Positions 43,543 through 53,159 are shown, counted from the stretch's first letter. The stretch is 64,000 bases of DNA from CAWVSB01 sp036960375 (GCA_036960375.1 JBALVY010000012.1:50473-114472); one strand, 5' to 3'. Made by a program: numbers and translations. The notes: generated from the sequence alone by a model not told the origin.

Positions 43543-46377
43543 ATGGATAAGATACTGGTACGCGGAGCACGCACGCATAATCTCAAGAACATTGATATCG
43601 AGATCCCCCGCGACAAGTTGATAGTCATTACCGGCTTATCAGGCTCGGGCAAATCATCGCTGGCCTTTGATACCCTTTATGCCGAAGGGCAGCGTCGATA
43701 TGTGGAATCGCTATCTACCTATGCCCGCCAATTTCTGTCCATGATGGAAAAACCCGACGTAGACCATATCGAAGGGTTGTCACCCGCTATTTCCATAGAG
43801 CAAAAATCGACATCTCATAACCCCCGTTCTACTGTCGGCACCATCACCGAGATATATGACTACCTGCGACTACTGTTTGCGCGAGTCGGCACACCGCGCT
43901 GCCCCACGCATGGTCATGCACTGGCTGCGCAAACTGTCAGCCAAATGGTCGACACCGTGTTAGCACTCGAAGAAGGCAGCAAGGTCATGATTCTTGCCCC
44001 GGTGGTCAGGGCACGTAAAGGCGAACATTTACAATTATTTGACCAACTGATGAGTCAGGGTTTTGTTAGAGCTCGCATAGACGGTGTGGTTTACGATCTG
44101 GATGAAGCGCCGGCACTGGTTAAGAACAAAAAGCACACCATTGAAGTGGTCGTAGACCGCCTCAAAGTGCGCGCTGACCAAGGTTTGCGGCTGGCCGAAT
44201 CGCTGGAAACCGCATTGGATCATGCTGAGGGTTTAGCCACACTCAGTTATATGGATGGCGACGGTGATGATATCGTCTTCTCTGCCCGCTTCGCCTGCCC
44301 GGAATGCGGTTATGCCATACGTGAACTCGAGCCCCGGCTGTTTTCCTTTAATAATCCAGCGGGTGCCTGCCCTAGCTGTGACGGTCTGGGTATCAACCAG
44401 GTATTCGATCTGGAACGCATCGTCCAGCATCCTGAGTCCACCTTGGCAGAGGGCGCAATTCGAGGTTGGGACCGGCGCAGCGTTTATTATTTCCATATGC
44501 TTAAATCACTCGCTGATCACTACGAATTCAGCATCGATACACCCTTTGAAAAACTGAAGAAGAAACAGCAACAAGTGGTGCTACACGGCAGCGATGGTGA
44601 AGACATCAGCTTCTCCTATGTCAATGATCGTGGCGACATATACCAGCGTACCCACCCGTTCGAGGGCGTAATCCCCAATATGGAGCGGCGCTATAAAGAT
44701 ACCGAATCACAAATGGTGCGCGAAGAACTGGCAAAATACCTCAGCAGTCAAAAGTGCCCCACCTGTAAAGGTACTCGTCTGGGTGAAGCAGCTCGCCATG
44801 TCGATATAGAAGGCCGCAACCTACCCAGTATTACCAGCCTTTCAGTGGCAGGTTCTCTTGACTATGTTCACAATCTGAAACTCGCAGGCAGTCGTGGCGA
44901 AATCGGCTCCAAGATTCTCAAAGAGATTGAACTGCGCCTGAGGTTCCTCGCCGACGTAGGTCTGGACTATCTAAGTCTGGACCGCAGTGCTGAGACCTTA
45001 TCCGGCGGCGAAGCACAGCGCATTCGACTGGCCAGCCAAATTGGTGCTGGTCTGGTTGGCGTCATGTATATATTAGATGAACCCTCGATAGGTCTGCATC
45101 AGCGCGATAACGAACGACTACTTAAAACACTGATTCATCTTCGCGATCTGGGCAATACCGTTATCGTGGTAGAACACGACGAAGACGCCATTCGCACTGC
45201 TGACATGGTGATAGACATAGGCCCGGGCGCTGGTGTTCACGGCGGTGAAATCATTGTGGCCGGTGACCTGAAAAAAGTCCTCAATCATAAAACATCGCTT
45301 ACTGGGCAATATCTGTCCGGTAAGTTATGCATCGAAATTCCCAAACAACGAATTCAGGCAAAAGACGGGCAATGGATTCACTTGGAAGGTGCCAGTGGCA
45401 ACAATCTCAAAAACGTCACGCTGGATATCCCTCTAGGCTTAATGACCTGCGTCACCGGTGTTTCCGGATCGGGTAAATCAACCCTGATAAACAATACGCT
45501 TTATCCCGTTGCAGCAACCGAACTAAATAGAGCAACCACGCTCAACCCCGCTCCTTATACCAGCATCACCGGTCTTGATAAGGTCGACAAGTGCATTGAT
45601 ATAGACCAGAGCCCCATTGGCCGCACGCCGCGCTCAAACCCGGCAACCTATACCGGCTTGTTTACGCCCATCCGTGAAATATTCGCCGGCACCCAGGAAG
45701 CCCGCTCGCGCGGTTACAAACCCGGCCGTTTCAGCTTTAATGTCAAAGGCGGTCGCTGTGAGGCCTGCCAAGGTGACGGCGTGGTAAAAGTAGAAATGCA
45801 CTTTCTACCCGACATTTACGTACCCTGTGAAATTTGTCGTGGCAAGCGTTACAACAGAGAAACGCTGGAAATCAAATTCAAAAACAAAAACATTCATCAG
45901 GTATTGGAACTGACAGTAGAAGATGCGAGAGTGTTTTTTGATGCTGTGCCTACGCTGGCCAAAAAGCTACAGACCCTGATCGATGTCGGCCTCAGCTATA
46001 TCAAACTCGGTCAGGCCGCCACTACTCTCTCCGGTGGTGAAGCACAGCGCATTAAACTCGCTAAAGAACTATCTAAACGCGATACAGGCCAAACTCTCTA
46101 TATTCTCGACGAGCCAACCACAGGACTGCATTTCCACGACATCAAACAATTACTTGCGGTACTGCATCGTCTGCGTGATCACGGCAATACCATCGTTGTA
46201 ATTGAGCACAATCTCGATGTAGTCAAAACCGCTGACTGGGTGATAGACCTGGGACCTGAGGGTGGCGACGGTGGCGGCTATATTATTGCCACCGGTACGC
46301 CGGAAGATGTAGCCAAAGTGAAAAAGTCTCACACTGGCAAATTCCTGGGTCCGGTTCTGAAGAAACAGGCAAAATAG
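43543..46377 (+). CDS. uvrA: Excinuclease ABC subunit A
   Basis: A 944-residue damage-recognition ATPase of nucleotide excision repair. It has two ABC modules: Walker A GLSGSGKSS at residues 31-39 and GVSGSGKST in the second half, and the signature LSGGEAQRI twice. Zinc modules are CPECGYAIRE...CPSC and CEACQGDG...CEICRGKRYN. The length is that of the family. Divergent from the MFS-ssb genes. No SOS box is evident, in contrast to E. coli uvrA. Confidence 0.97.
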   Translation: MDKILVRGARTHNLKNIDIEIPRDKLIVITGLSGSGKSSLAFDTLYAEGQRRYVESLSTYARQFLSMMEKPDVDHIEGLSPAISIEQKSTSHNPRSTVGTITEIYDYLRLLFARVGTPRCPTHGHALAAQTVSQMVDTVLALEEGSKVMILAPVVRARKGEHLQLFDQLMSQGFVRARIDGVVYDLDEAPALVKNKKHTIEVVVDRLKVRADQGLRLAESLETALDHAEGLATLSYMDGDGDDIVFSARFACPECGYAIRELEPRLFSFNNPAGACPSCDGLGINQVFDLERIVQHPESTLAEGAIRGWDRRSVYYFHMLKSLADHYEFSIDTPFEKLKKKQQQVVLHGSDGEDISFSYVNDRGDIYQRTHPFEGVIPNMERRYKDTESQMVREELAKYLSSQKCPTCKGTRLGEAARHVDIEGRNLPSITSLSVAGSLDYVHNLKLAGSRGEIGSKILKEIELRLRFLADVGLDYLSLDRSAETLSGGEAQRIRLASQIGAGLVGVMYILDEPSIGLHQRDNERLLKTLIHLRDLGNTVIVVEHDEDAIRTADMVIDIGPGAGVHGGEIIVAGDLKKVLNHKTSLTGQYLSGKLCIEIPKQRIQAKDGQWIHLEGASGNNLKNVTLDIPLGLMTCVTGVSGSGKSTLINNTLYPVAATELNRATTLNPAPYTSITGLDKVDKCIDIDQSPIGRTPRSNPATYTGLFTPIREIFAGTQEARSRGYKPGRFSFNVKGGRCEACQGDGVVKVEMHFLPDIYVPCEICRGKRYNRETLEIKFKNKNIHQVLELTVEDARVFFDAVPTLAKKLQTLIDVGLSYIKLGQAATTLSGGEAQRIKLAKELSKRDTGQTLYILDEPTTGLHFHDIKQLLAVLHRLRDHGNTIVVIEHNLDVVKTADWVIDLGPEGGDGGGYIIATGTPEDVAKVKKSHTGKFLGPVLKKQAK

Positions 46378-46426
46378 ATTGAATCAAAAGCCCGCTGGGC
46401 GCTGTGGGCTATGTACTTCGTAGCCC

Positions 46427-46597
46427 GGAGAGCCAGCCGGAGGGCCTTGGCCAACGACCGCAGACTTGTTGTGTGTTTTTTTGCCGATTTTGAAACTCGC
46501 CTTCGGCTCAGACAGTCAAAATCGAATACGCAAAAAAACACACAACAAATCTCTCTCGCGGCCTGATTGTTGGCCAAGGCAGTCCGACTGACGCTCC
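46427..46597 (-). repeat. Nested inverted-repeat element, copy 9
   Basis: Minus orientation. The outer stem 46569-46597 with 46427-46455 is perfect for its inner 12 bp, then imperfect. AATCA (46564-46568 on minus), box stem GGCCGC with GCGGTC, unpaired GAGAGAGATT, inner stem about 18 bp, core GATTTTGA/TCAAAATC (46516-46523 with 46486-46493), apex CTGAGCC-GAA-GGCGAGTT with a GAA loop. Confidence 0.83.
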
Positions 46598-46798
46598 TCA
46601 CCACTGATCGGATACAAGATTTCTAACGCCAAGATGCTGCAAAACCATTCTGAGCGCATAGAATATAATTCGCCCGCTTCCCACTAAGACAGAACCTTCG
46701 GCGCTAAGAATTGGCCACCCTAATGCCACACCTACTTTGCAACCTACATACCAGACAACACAGCCCCATAAAACCTCGCCTTAACTTACCCATACCGA

Positions 46799-46967
46799 GG
46801 TACCTGCAGTTCCGCCCCTGAGAAATCATTCAAACCGTTCATAACCGAGCCCGACCATTTGGCGCCCTGAGATAGCTGTCTGAGCCACGCAGTGGCGAGT
46901 TCTATCTCTGCCAAATGGTCGGGCTCGGTTATGGTTTGCGTTTCTCAGGGGCGGAACTGCAGGTGCC
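46799..46967 (+). repeat. Nested inverted-repeat element, copy 10
   Basis: Plus orientation. Outer stem 27 bp with one mismatch (46799-46825 with 46941-46967); unpaired TCATTC; AAACC/GGTTT; unpaired GTTC; inner stem 22 bp perfect (46841-46862 with 46911-46932); CGCCCTGA 46863-46870; core GATAG/CTATC; apex CTGAGCCAC-GCA-GTGGCGAGTT with a GCA loop. Trailer CCGGATTCA. Confidence 0.87.
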
Positions 46968-46992
46968 GGATTCAAAGCTACCGAACTTGAAA

Positions 46993-47038
46993 GGTTTAGC
47001 GGTTTAGCGGTTTAGAGGTTTAGAGGTTTAGAGGTTTA
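46993..47038. repeat. Tandem 8-bp repeat GGTTTAGA/C
   Basis: Five full and one partial units of GGTTTAG(C or A): two units ending in C, then three ending in A. It lies between element 10 and the rplQ terminator. Such arrays expand and contract by slippage. Confidence 0.85.
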
Positions 47039-47054
47039 AGAATAAAACAGCAGA

Positions 47055-47090
47055 CACAAAAAAGGGCCGGTACAAGACCAGCCCTCTTTG
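47055..47090 (-). terminator. Terminator of the alpha operon (rplQ)
   Basis: GGGCNGGT/ACCNGCCC stem with a 5-nt loop and flanking A/T runs; on the minus strand a T run follows, 16 bp after rplQ. Confidence 0.8.
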
Positions 47091-47105
47091 ACAAGCTATC
47101 GAAGC

Positions 47106-47492
47106 TTATTCGTCGTCAGCGTCTACATCAACAACTGGACGATCAACAAGCTCTACAAAAGCCATTGGAGCCGCGTCACCAGTACGGAAACCGCACTTCA
47201 TGATACGCAGATAACCACCAGGACGATCTTGATAGCGAGGACCCAACTCATTAAAGAGCTTGGTTACCGCTTCACGGTCGCGCAGACGAGCAAATGCTAA
47301 ACGACGGTTGGCAACAGAATCGCTCTTGCTCAAAGTCAGCATAGGCTCAGCAAAACGACGTAGTTCTTTCGCCTTCGGCAGAGTTGTTCTAATCATTTCG
47401 TGGTCAAACAGAGACACCATCATGTTTTGAAACATGGCCTTACGGTGCGAGCTATTTCTGTTTAACTGACGGCCACTTTTACGATGACGCAT
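47106..47492 (-). CDS. rplQ: 50S ribosomal protein L17
   Basis: A 128-residue protein: MRHRKSGRQLNRNSSHRKAMFQNM is diagnostic. It lines the nascent-chain exit area of the 50S subunit. It is the last gene of the alpha operon, 23 bp after rpoA; an acidic tail (VDVDADDE) ends it. Confidence 0.97.
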   Translation of the reverse strand: MRHRKSGRQLNRNSSHRKAMFQNMMVSLFDHEMIRTTLPKAKELRRFAEPMLTLSKSDSVANRRLAFARLRDREAVTKLFNELGPRYQDRPGGYLRIMKCGFRTGDAAPMAFVELVDRPVVDVDADDE

Positions 47493-47515
47493 GGTCGTAT
47501 TCCTTACCTAATTGT

Positions 47516-48520
47516 TTATGAGCTCAACAAACGCTCGTCGTTACGCAGGCTGGCAGGTGGCCAGTTGTCCAGGCGCAAGCCAAGAGACAAACCACGAGAT
47601 GCCAGAACGTCTTTAATTTCAGTCAGAGACTTTTTACCCAGGTTAGGGGTCTTCAGCAACTCAACTTCAGTACGCTGAACCAAGTCACCGATATAATAAA
47701 TACTTTCGGCTTTCAGACAGTTTGCAGATCGAACAGTCAACTCAAGATCGTCAACTGGACGCAGAAGGATCGGATCGATCTCTTCAAGCAATTCTTCCGG
47801 CTCGGCTTCACCAACACTTTCCAGGTCAACAAAGACAGCCAACTGCTGCTGCAGAATAGTCGCTGCGCGACGGATAGCTTCTTCAGGATCCAGAGTACCA
47901 TTGGTCTCCAGATTCAAAACCAGCTTATCCAGGTCGGTGCGCTGCTCAACACGAGCGCTCTCGACAACATAAGATACACGACGCACAGGGCTATAAGACG
48001 CATCTAACTGTAAGCGGCCAATAGGCTTGGTTTCGTCTTCTTCAGTCTCACGTCCGTCTACTGGCACATAACCACGGCCAATACCAACGATCAAACGCAT
48101 GTTTAACTCTGTTGCATCATCCAGGTGAGCAATAACGTGCTCAGGGTTGACGATTTCCATGTCAGCCGTCAACTGGATATCAGCACCGGTTACAACACCA
48201 GGACCGACAGCATTCAAAGTCAAAACAGCTTCTTCAGCGCCGTGCATAATCACTGCCAAACCTTTTAGGTTAAGCAGAATTTCAATAACATCCTCACGGA
48301 CACCTTCAATTGTGCTGTACTCATGCAGTACACCATCAATTTCGATATCTGTAATTGCTGCACCAGGCATGGAAGACAACAGAATGCGACGCAGCGCATT
48401 GCCCAGAGTGTGACCAAAACCACGCTCTAAAGGCTCGAGTGTCACCTTGGCGTGCGTGGCAGAGACCTGATCTACACCGATAACCTTGGGGGTCAAAAAT
48501 TCTGTAACAGAACTTTGCAT
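47516..48520 (-). CDS. rpoA: RNA polymerase alpha subunit
   Basis: A 334-residue subunit. The N-terminal assembly domain has LGNALRRILLSSMPGAAIT; the C-terminal domain (DLELTVRSANCLKAESIYYIGDLV ... TPNLGKKSLTEIK) binds UP elements and activators. It is in the standard place between rpsD and rplQ. The length matches that of Pseudomonas alpha. Confidence 0.98.
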   Translation of the reverse strand: MQSSVTEFLTPKVIGVDQVSATHAKVTLEPLERGFGHTLGNALRRILLSSMPGAAITDIEIDGVLHEYSTIEGVREDVIEILLNLKGLAVIMHGAEEAVLTLNAVGPGVVTGADIQLTADMEIVNPEHVIAHLDDATELNMRLIVGIGRGYVPVDGRETEEDETKPIGRLQLDASYSPVRRVSYVVESARVEQRTDLDKLVLNLETNGTLDPEEAIRRAATILQQQLAVFVDLESVGEAEPEELLEEIDPILLRPVDDLELTVRSANCLKAESIYYIGDLVQRTEVELLKTPNLGKKSLTEIKDVLASRGLSLGLRLDNWPPASLRNDERLLSS

Positions 48521-48553
48521 ATATACACCTGTAATTTGAGCCGATTAATCGGG

Positions 48554-49174
48554 TTACTTGGAATAAAGTTCCACAATCAGGTTTTCATTGATTTCGGAAG
48601 GCAACTCAGCACGTTCAGGCACAGCCTTAAACACACCCTCAGCCTTAGCAGCATCAACTTCAACCCACTCGACAGCAACACGATTACCAGCCAGCGCCAT
48701 TGCAGATTGAATCCGCAACTGCTTCTTTGACTTCTCGCGAATCGCAACCACATCACCAGGCTGAACCTGATATGAAGGTACGTTTACACTCTGTCCATTA
48801 ACAGTGATCGAGCGGTGCGATACTAACTGACGCGATTCCGCACGAGTAGAACCGAAGCCCATACGATAAACTACGTTATCCAGACGGCCTTCAAGCAATT
48901 GCAGCAGGTTTTCACCTGTAGCGCCTTTACGGCGGGCTGCTTCTTTATAATAGGCGCGAAATTGCTTTTCGAGTATGCCGTATATACGACGTACCTTCTG
49001 CTTTTCGCGCAGCTGCACACCGTAGTCAGAAAGACGACCACGACGAGCACCCTGCATGCCGGGAACAGACTCCAGCTTACACTTGGATTCCAGAGGACGA
49101 ACGCCGCTTTTCAGGAACAGATCAGTTCCTTCGCGACGAGCTAATTTACAAGTTGGTCCGATATACCTAGCCAT
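48554..49174 (-). CDS. rpsD: 30S ribosomal protein S4
   Basis: A 206-residue primary 16S-binding protein, starting MARYIGPTCKLARREGTDL, with an S4 RNA-binding domain (RLDNVVYRMGFGSTRAESRQLVSH). In enterobacteria S4 represses its own operon; no leader pseudoknot was searched for here. Confidence 0.97.
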   Translation of the reverse strand: MARYIGPTCKLARREGTDLFLKSGVRPLESKCKLESVPGMQGARRGRLSDYGVQLREKQKVRRIYGILEKQFRAYYKEAARRKGATGENLLQLLEGRLDNVVYRMGFGSTRAESRQLVSHRSITVNGQSVNVPSYQVQPGDVVAIREKSKKQLRIQSAMALAGNRVAVEWVEVDAAKAEGVFKAVPERAELPSEINENLIVELYSK

Positions 49175-49186
49175 TCGTTTGTCTCC

Positions 49187-49576
49187 CTACACTCTACGTT
49201 TCTTGGGCGGGCGACAACCGTTATGAGGAATCGGTGTCACGTCTGTAATATTGGTGATGTTGTAACCACAGTTATTCAGTGCACGAACCGCAGATTCGCG
49301 ACCAGGCCCGGGGCCTTTCACTTCAACATCGAGATTTTTCAAACCGTAATCCTGGGCAGCAAGACCAGCGCGCTCTGCTGCAACCTGAGCTGCGAACGGC
49401 GTAGACTTACGTGAACCACGAAAACCTGAACCACCTGAGGTAGCCCATGCCAGAGCGTTGCCCTGACGGTCAGTAATTGTAATGATCGTATTGTTGAATG
49501 ACGCATAAACATGCGCAATACCGTCAACAACCGTCTTCTTCACCTTTTTCTTGGTGGACTTGCTTGGCTTAGCCAT
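49187..49576 (-). CDS. rpsK: 30S ribosomal protein S11
   Basis: A 129-residue platform protein. The blocks GIAHVYASFNNTIITITD and NITDVTPIPHNGCRPPKKRRV are diagnostic. It is 12 bp upstream of rpsD. Confidence 0.97.
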   Translation of the reverse strand: MAKPSKSTKKKVKKTVVDGIAHVYASFNNTIITITDRQGNALAWATSGGSGFRGSRKSTPFAAQVAAERAGLAAQDYGLKNLDVEVKGPGPGRESAVRALNNCGYNITNITDVTPIPHNGCRPPKKRRV

Positions 49577-49673
49577 TTGTCTTCCTGTCTAATATCAACA
49601 CTGCACCAAAGTGTGCAGCTACACTAAACACGATAATCGTGCTTTATAAACCGTCTTACCAGCAGCTAATAAA

Positions 49674-50030
49674 TTAGCGCTTAATAGGACGACGAGGACC
49701 TTTACGCGTACGCGCATTGGTCTTGGTACGCTGACCACGAACTGGCAAGCTTCTACGATGGCGCAAGCCACGGTAGCAACCCAGATCGAGCAAGCGCTTA
49801 ATGTTCATGGATACTTCACGGCGAAGATCGCCTTCCACGTCCAAATTGGAAATTTCACCACGCAATGCGTCTAGTTCAGTCTCACTGAGACCGCCAACTT
49901 TTGCGTCTTCAGCAATACCAGTAGTAGCACACAATTTTTTAGCAGTTGTCTTGCCGACACCAAAGATATAGGTCAGCGAGATCACTGTATGTTTGTGGTC
50001 TGGTATATTGACACCAGCGATACGAGCCAT
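49674..50030 (-). CDS. rpsM: 30S ribosomal protein S13
   Basis: A 118-residue head protein beginning MARIAGVNIPDHKHTVISLTYIFG and ending with a basic tail (TNARTRKGPRRPIKR). It contacts the P-site tRNA and 50S. The first gene of the alpha group, 97 bp ahead of rpsK. Confidence 0.97.
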   Translation of the reverse strand: MARIAGVNIPDHKHTVISLTYIFGVGKTTAKKLCATTGIAEDAKVGGLSETELDALRGEISNLDVEGDLRREVSMNIKRLLDLGCYRGLRHRRSLPVRGQRTKTNARTRKGPRRPIKR

Positions 50031-50153
50031 GTAGTTACTCCAACGTTACATTTGCTGCTGAGCTTGCTTTATTACAACCCACCACTCAGAAGGCGGCGGA
50101 TCATAGCTGCACAGAGCACAAAAATCAATAGCGGTGTTACACACCGACCAAAC

Positions 50154-50270
50154 TTAACCCTGGCGTTGCTTATGACGGGGTTCAGTTTTACAGATAATAC
50201 GCACGGCGCCGTTGCGTTTAACAACTTTACAATTGCGGCAAATCTTTTTTACAGAAGCACGAACTTTCAT
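50154..50270 (-). CDS. rpmJ: 50S ribosomal protein L36
   Basis: A 38-residue zinc-ribbon protein found by reading the strand between secY and rpsM: it begins MKVRASVKKICRNCK. The metal ligands Cys11, Cys14, Cys27 and His33 are all present, so this is the zinc-binding form. Its place between secY and rpsM is the normal spc-operon end. Confidence 0.96.
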   Translation of the reverse strand: MKVRASVKKICRNCKVVKRNGAVRIICKTEPRHKQRQG

Positions 50271-50318
50271 CGCCTACTCCAAATTAGTACTAGTTAGTTG
50301 GCATTACTGCCAACATTT

Positions 50319-51617
50319 TTAAATTTTTGACTTCTTCGCCAAAGACTCATATTGATGCGACATCATGTGAGATTGAACTTGAGACATAAAGTCCATCACT
50401 ACCACAACGACAATTAACAATGAGGTTCCACCGAGGTAGAACGGTACATTGGCGTAGACCACCAGTAGCTGTGGCATCAAACAAATTAAAGCAATGTAGG
50501 CTGCACCAAACATGGTTAAGCGAGTCATTACTCCGTCTATATAATTAGCTGTTTGTTTGCCAGGGCGGATCCCCGGTACAAACGCACCTGAACGCTTCAG
50601 GTTATCCGCCACTTCATCAGGGTTAAACATCAACGCTGTATAAAAGAAGCAGAAAAATACAATTAAGGCCGTAAACAACAGTATGTTTAGTGGCTGCCCC
50701 TGACCTAACATCAGAGAAACTTCTTGTAACCATTCCATATCACCGGACTGACCAAACCACTGGGCAATCGAGGTGGGGAACAACAACAGTGAGCTGGCAA
50801 ATATTGCAGGTATAACACCGGCCATATTGACTTTCAGTGGCAAAAAGCTGCTTTGTGCGGCCATTGCCTGCCTACCTTGCTGCCGCTTGGCGTAATTCAC
50901 CGCTATTCGGCGCTGACCCCGCTCAATGCGGACGATGAAATACACCACCGCCAGTGCTAATACTAATATAGCCAGCAACATCAATATGTTTAGCTCGCCC
51001 TGCCGTGCACTCTCAAGTGCCTGGCCAATAGCTGATGGCAACCCTGCAACGATACCGGCGAATATTAGCATCGAGATGCCGTTGCCGATGCCGCGCTCAG
51101 TGATCTGCTCACCCAGCCACATCATAAATACTGAACCAGTAACCAATGACGTTACGGCAACAAAGTGAAAAACAAACCCGGGGTCAAATGCCAAACCCTG
51201 ACTCGCCATACCGACCGACATGCCTGTCGCCTGTATTATTGCCAGAAATACCATGCCGTAGCGCGTATATTGCTGGATCTTTCGGCGACCGCTTTCACCT
51301 TCTTTCTTTAGCTGCTCCAATGTCGGCGATACCGCCGTCATCAGCTGCATAATTATCGACGCTGAAATATACGGCATAATGCCCAGCGCTAAAATACTCA
51401 TACGCTCCAGTGCACCACCGGAGAACATATTAAACATACCCAACATAGTGCCCTGATTTTGAGTAAACAGGGCTGCCAGGCGCTCCGGATCGATTCCCGG
51501 CACGGGAATATGCGTGCCTATCCGGAAAACAACCAGTGCCATTAAAAGAAAGCGAAGGCGAGCCCATAGCTCGCCCAGACCGGATTGACTCTTTAAGGCT
51601 AGTTGTTGCTTTGCCAT
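50319..51617 (-). CDS. secY: Preprotein translocase subunit SecY
   Basis: A 432-residue channel protein with ten predicted membrane segments. The plug and pore region (LGIMPYISASIIMQLM) and the cytoplasmic loops (FYTALMFNPDEVADNLKRSGAFVPGIRPG) are typical. Its ATG directly follows the rplO stop (TAAATG), so it is translationally coupled to rplO. Confidence 0.97.
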   Translation of the reverse strand: MAKQQLALKSQSGLGELWARLRFLLMALVVFRIGTHIPVPGIDPERLAALFTQNQGTMLGMFNMFSGGALERMSILALGIMPYISASIIMQLMTAVSPTLEQLKKEGESGRRKIQQYTRYGMVFLAIIQATGMSVGMASQGLAFDPGFVFHFVAVTSLVTGSVFMMWLGEQITERGIGNGISMLIFAGIVAGLPSAIGQALESARQGELNILMLLAILVLALAVVYFIVRIERGQRRIAVNYAKRQQGRQAMAAQSSFLPLKVNMAGVIPAIFASSLLLFPTSIAQWFGQSGDMEWLQEVSLMLGQGQPLNILLFTALIVFFCFFYTALMFNPDEVADNLKRSGAFVPGIRPGKQTANYIDGVMTRLTMFGAAYIALICLMPQLLVVYANVPFYLGGTSLLIVVVVVMDFMSQVQSHMMSHQYESLAKKSKI

Positions 51618-52064
51618 TTATTCCTCGATCTTGCCGCCAGCTGCTTCAATAGCAGCGCGCGCACCTTTAGTAGCACCAATGCCCTTCAAAGTAACTGATT
51701 TGCCCAGCTCGCCAGACAAAAACACTTTGGCACGAGTAATGTGCTGACCAATCAAGTTGGCGTCTTTCAATGATGCAATATCTACTACATCACCTTTAAC
51801 ACTGTTCAATTCTGACAAGCGTACTTCAGCTGACTTACGAGAAATACGTGAAGTAAAACCGTATTTAGGTAAACGCTTCTGCAAAGGCATCTGACCGCCT
51901 TCAAAGCCCGGACGCACACTACCGCCAGAACGAGACTTCTGACCTTTGTGTCCACGACCAGCTGTCTTGCCAAGACCACTACCGATACCACGACCAACGC
52001 GCTTGGCGTCTTTCTTGGCGCCCGGTGCGGGGCTCAAATTATTTAAACGCATCTCTTCGCTCAT
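51618..52064 (-). CDS. rplO: 50S ribosomal protein L15
   Basis: A 148-residue protein. KRVGRGIGSGLGKTAGRGHKGQKSRSG is the diagnostic Gly/basic segment. ATG 52064 has GAGGAAG upstream; the ATG four codons later (MRLNNLSPAPG) is where many relatives start and cannot be excluded. Confidence 0.96.
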   Translation of the reverse strand: MSEEMRLNNLSPAPGAKKDAKRVGRGIGSGLGKTAGRGHKGQKSRSGGSVRPGFEGGQMPLQKRLPKYGFTSRISRKSAEVRLSELNSVKGDVVDIASLKDANLIGQHITRAKVFLSGELGKSVTLKGIGATKGARAAIEAAGGKIEE

Positions 52065-52066
52065 GA

Positions 52067-52252
52067 TTACGCTTCCTCAACCTGTAGCAAGTAGTGGACC
52101 TTATTGATCATACCGCGCACAGAAGGTGTATCTTCAACCTCGACTGTTTGGCGTATACGACGCAAACCCAGACCCTTTACACAGGCTCTATGGTTTGGCA
52201 ATCGGCCAGCCGCGCTGCGAATCTGTGTTACTTTAATCATTTTCTTGGCCAT
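52067..52252 (-). CDS. rpmD: 50S ribosomal protein L30
   Basis: A 61-residue protein with IKVTQIRSAAGRLPNHRACVKGLGLRRI, the L30 signature. It is located between rpsE and rplO as usual, with 2 bp to rplO. Confidence 0.96.
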   Translation of the reverse strand: MAKKMIKVTQIRSAAGRLPNHRACVKGLGLRRIRQTVEVEDTPSVRGMINKVHYLLQVEEA

Positions 52253-52280
52253 TCTATTAACCTATACCCGAGACCCAGGA

Positions 52281-52787
52281 TTAACCGGTGATCTCTTCAA
52301 CCGTTTTACCGCGCTTGGCAGCTATTGAATCAGGCGAGCGCATGTTGCTCAGTCCGTTCATAGTCGCGCGCACCACATTGGTCGGATTGGTAGAGCCGTA
52401 GCACTTTGCCAATACGTTGTGTACGCCAGCCAATTCCAATACTGCTCGCATTGCACCACCGGCAATAATTCCGGTACCTGGAGAAGCGGGCTGCATATAT
52501 ACCTTTGAGGCACCGTGGCGGGCCTTGATAGGATACTGAATCGTATCGCCATTAAGGTCTACCTGAATCATGTTGCGGCGAGCCGCTTCCATTGCCTTCT
52601 GGATAGCCAATGGCACTTCACGCGCTTTACCGCGACCGAAGCCAACTTTGCCTTTGCCGTCACCGACTACTGTGAGTGCAGAGAAACCAAATAAGCGTCC
52701 ACCTTTTACAGTTTTAGCAACACGGTTAACCTGTACTAACTTTTCCTGCATACCTTCTGCAGCGTCGTTTTGATCTTTATAAGCCAT
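52281..52787 (-). CDS. rpsE: 30S ribosomal protein S5
   Basis: A 168-residue protein: the dsRNA-binding-like N-terminal domain (EKLVQVNRVAKTVKGGRLFGFSALTVVGDG) and C-terminal domain with GIIAGGAMRAVLELAG. It affects translational accuracy. Confidence 0.97.
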   Translation of the reverse strand: MAYKDQNDAAEGMQEKLVQVNRVAKTVKGGRLFGFSALTVVGDGKGKVGFGRGKAREVPLAIQKAMEAARRNMIQVDLNGDTIQYPIKARHGASKVYMQPASPGTGIIAGGAMRAVLELAGVHNVLAKCYGSTNPTNVVRATMNGLSNMRSPDSIAAKRGKTVEEITG

Positions 52788-52796
52788 AACGTACCC

Positions 52797-53147
52797 TTAA
52801 AACTCTAATCCGCCTTCGCGAGCCCCATCGGCCAGCGCTTTGACACGACCGTGGTATTTAAAACCACTGCGGTCAAAAGACACCTTTTCAATACCTGCAG
52901 CTTTAGCACGCTCGGCAATTAATTTGCCTACCGCTTCTGCAGCCTCGATATTCCCTGTAGCTCCGCTACGCAGATCGGTATCCAGTGTAGAAGCTGTCGC
53001 CAATACATTAGCACCATCTGCAGCAATAACCTGTGCATACATATGACGGGGAGTCCGATGAATACTCAATCGAATAACACCCTGCTCGCGCATTTTTATG
53101 CGCGAACGGCGGGCCCGGCGTAGTCTTGCAGTTTTCTTGTCGCTCAT
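52797..53147 (-). CDS. rplR: 50S ribosomal protein L18
   Basis: A 116-residue 5S rRNA-binding protein (RLSIHRTPRHMYAQVI, VSFDRSGFKYHGRVKALADGAREGGLEF). ATG 53147 with AGGGG is preferred to GTG one codon earlier. Confidence 0.97.
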   Translation of the reverse strand: MSDKKTARLRRARRSRIKMREQGVIRLSIHRTPRHMYAQVIAADGANVLATASTLDTDLRSGATGNIEAAEAVGKLIAERAKAAGIEKVSFDRSGFKYHGRVKALADGAREGGLEF

Positions 53148-53159
53148 CACACCACCCCT

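Larger units (their letters stand above)
46378..47054. other. Gene-free gap with two hairpin elements and a minisatellite
   Basis: Between convergent uvrA and rplQ. It contains elements at 46427-46597 (minus) and 46799-46967 (plus), a 201-bp spacer without recognisable genes, and a GGTTTAG(A/C) tandem array. A small hairpin GGGCTA/TAGCCC (46406-46411/46421-46426) precedes the first element. Confidence 0.8.
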
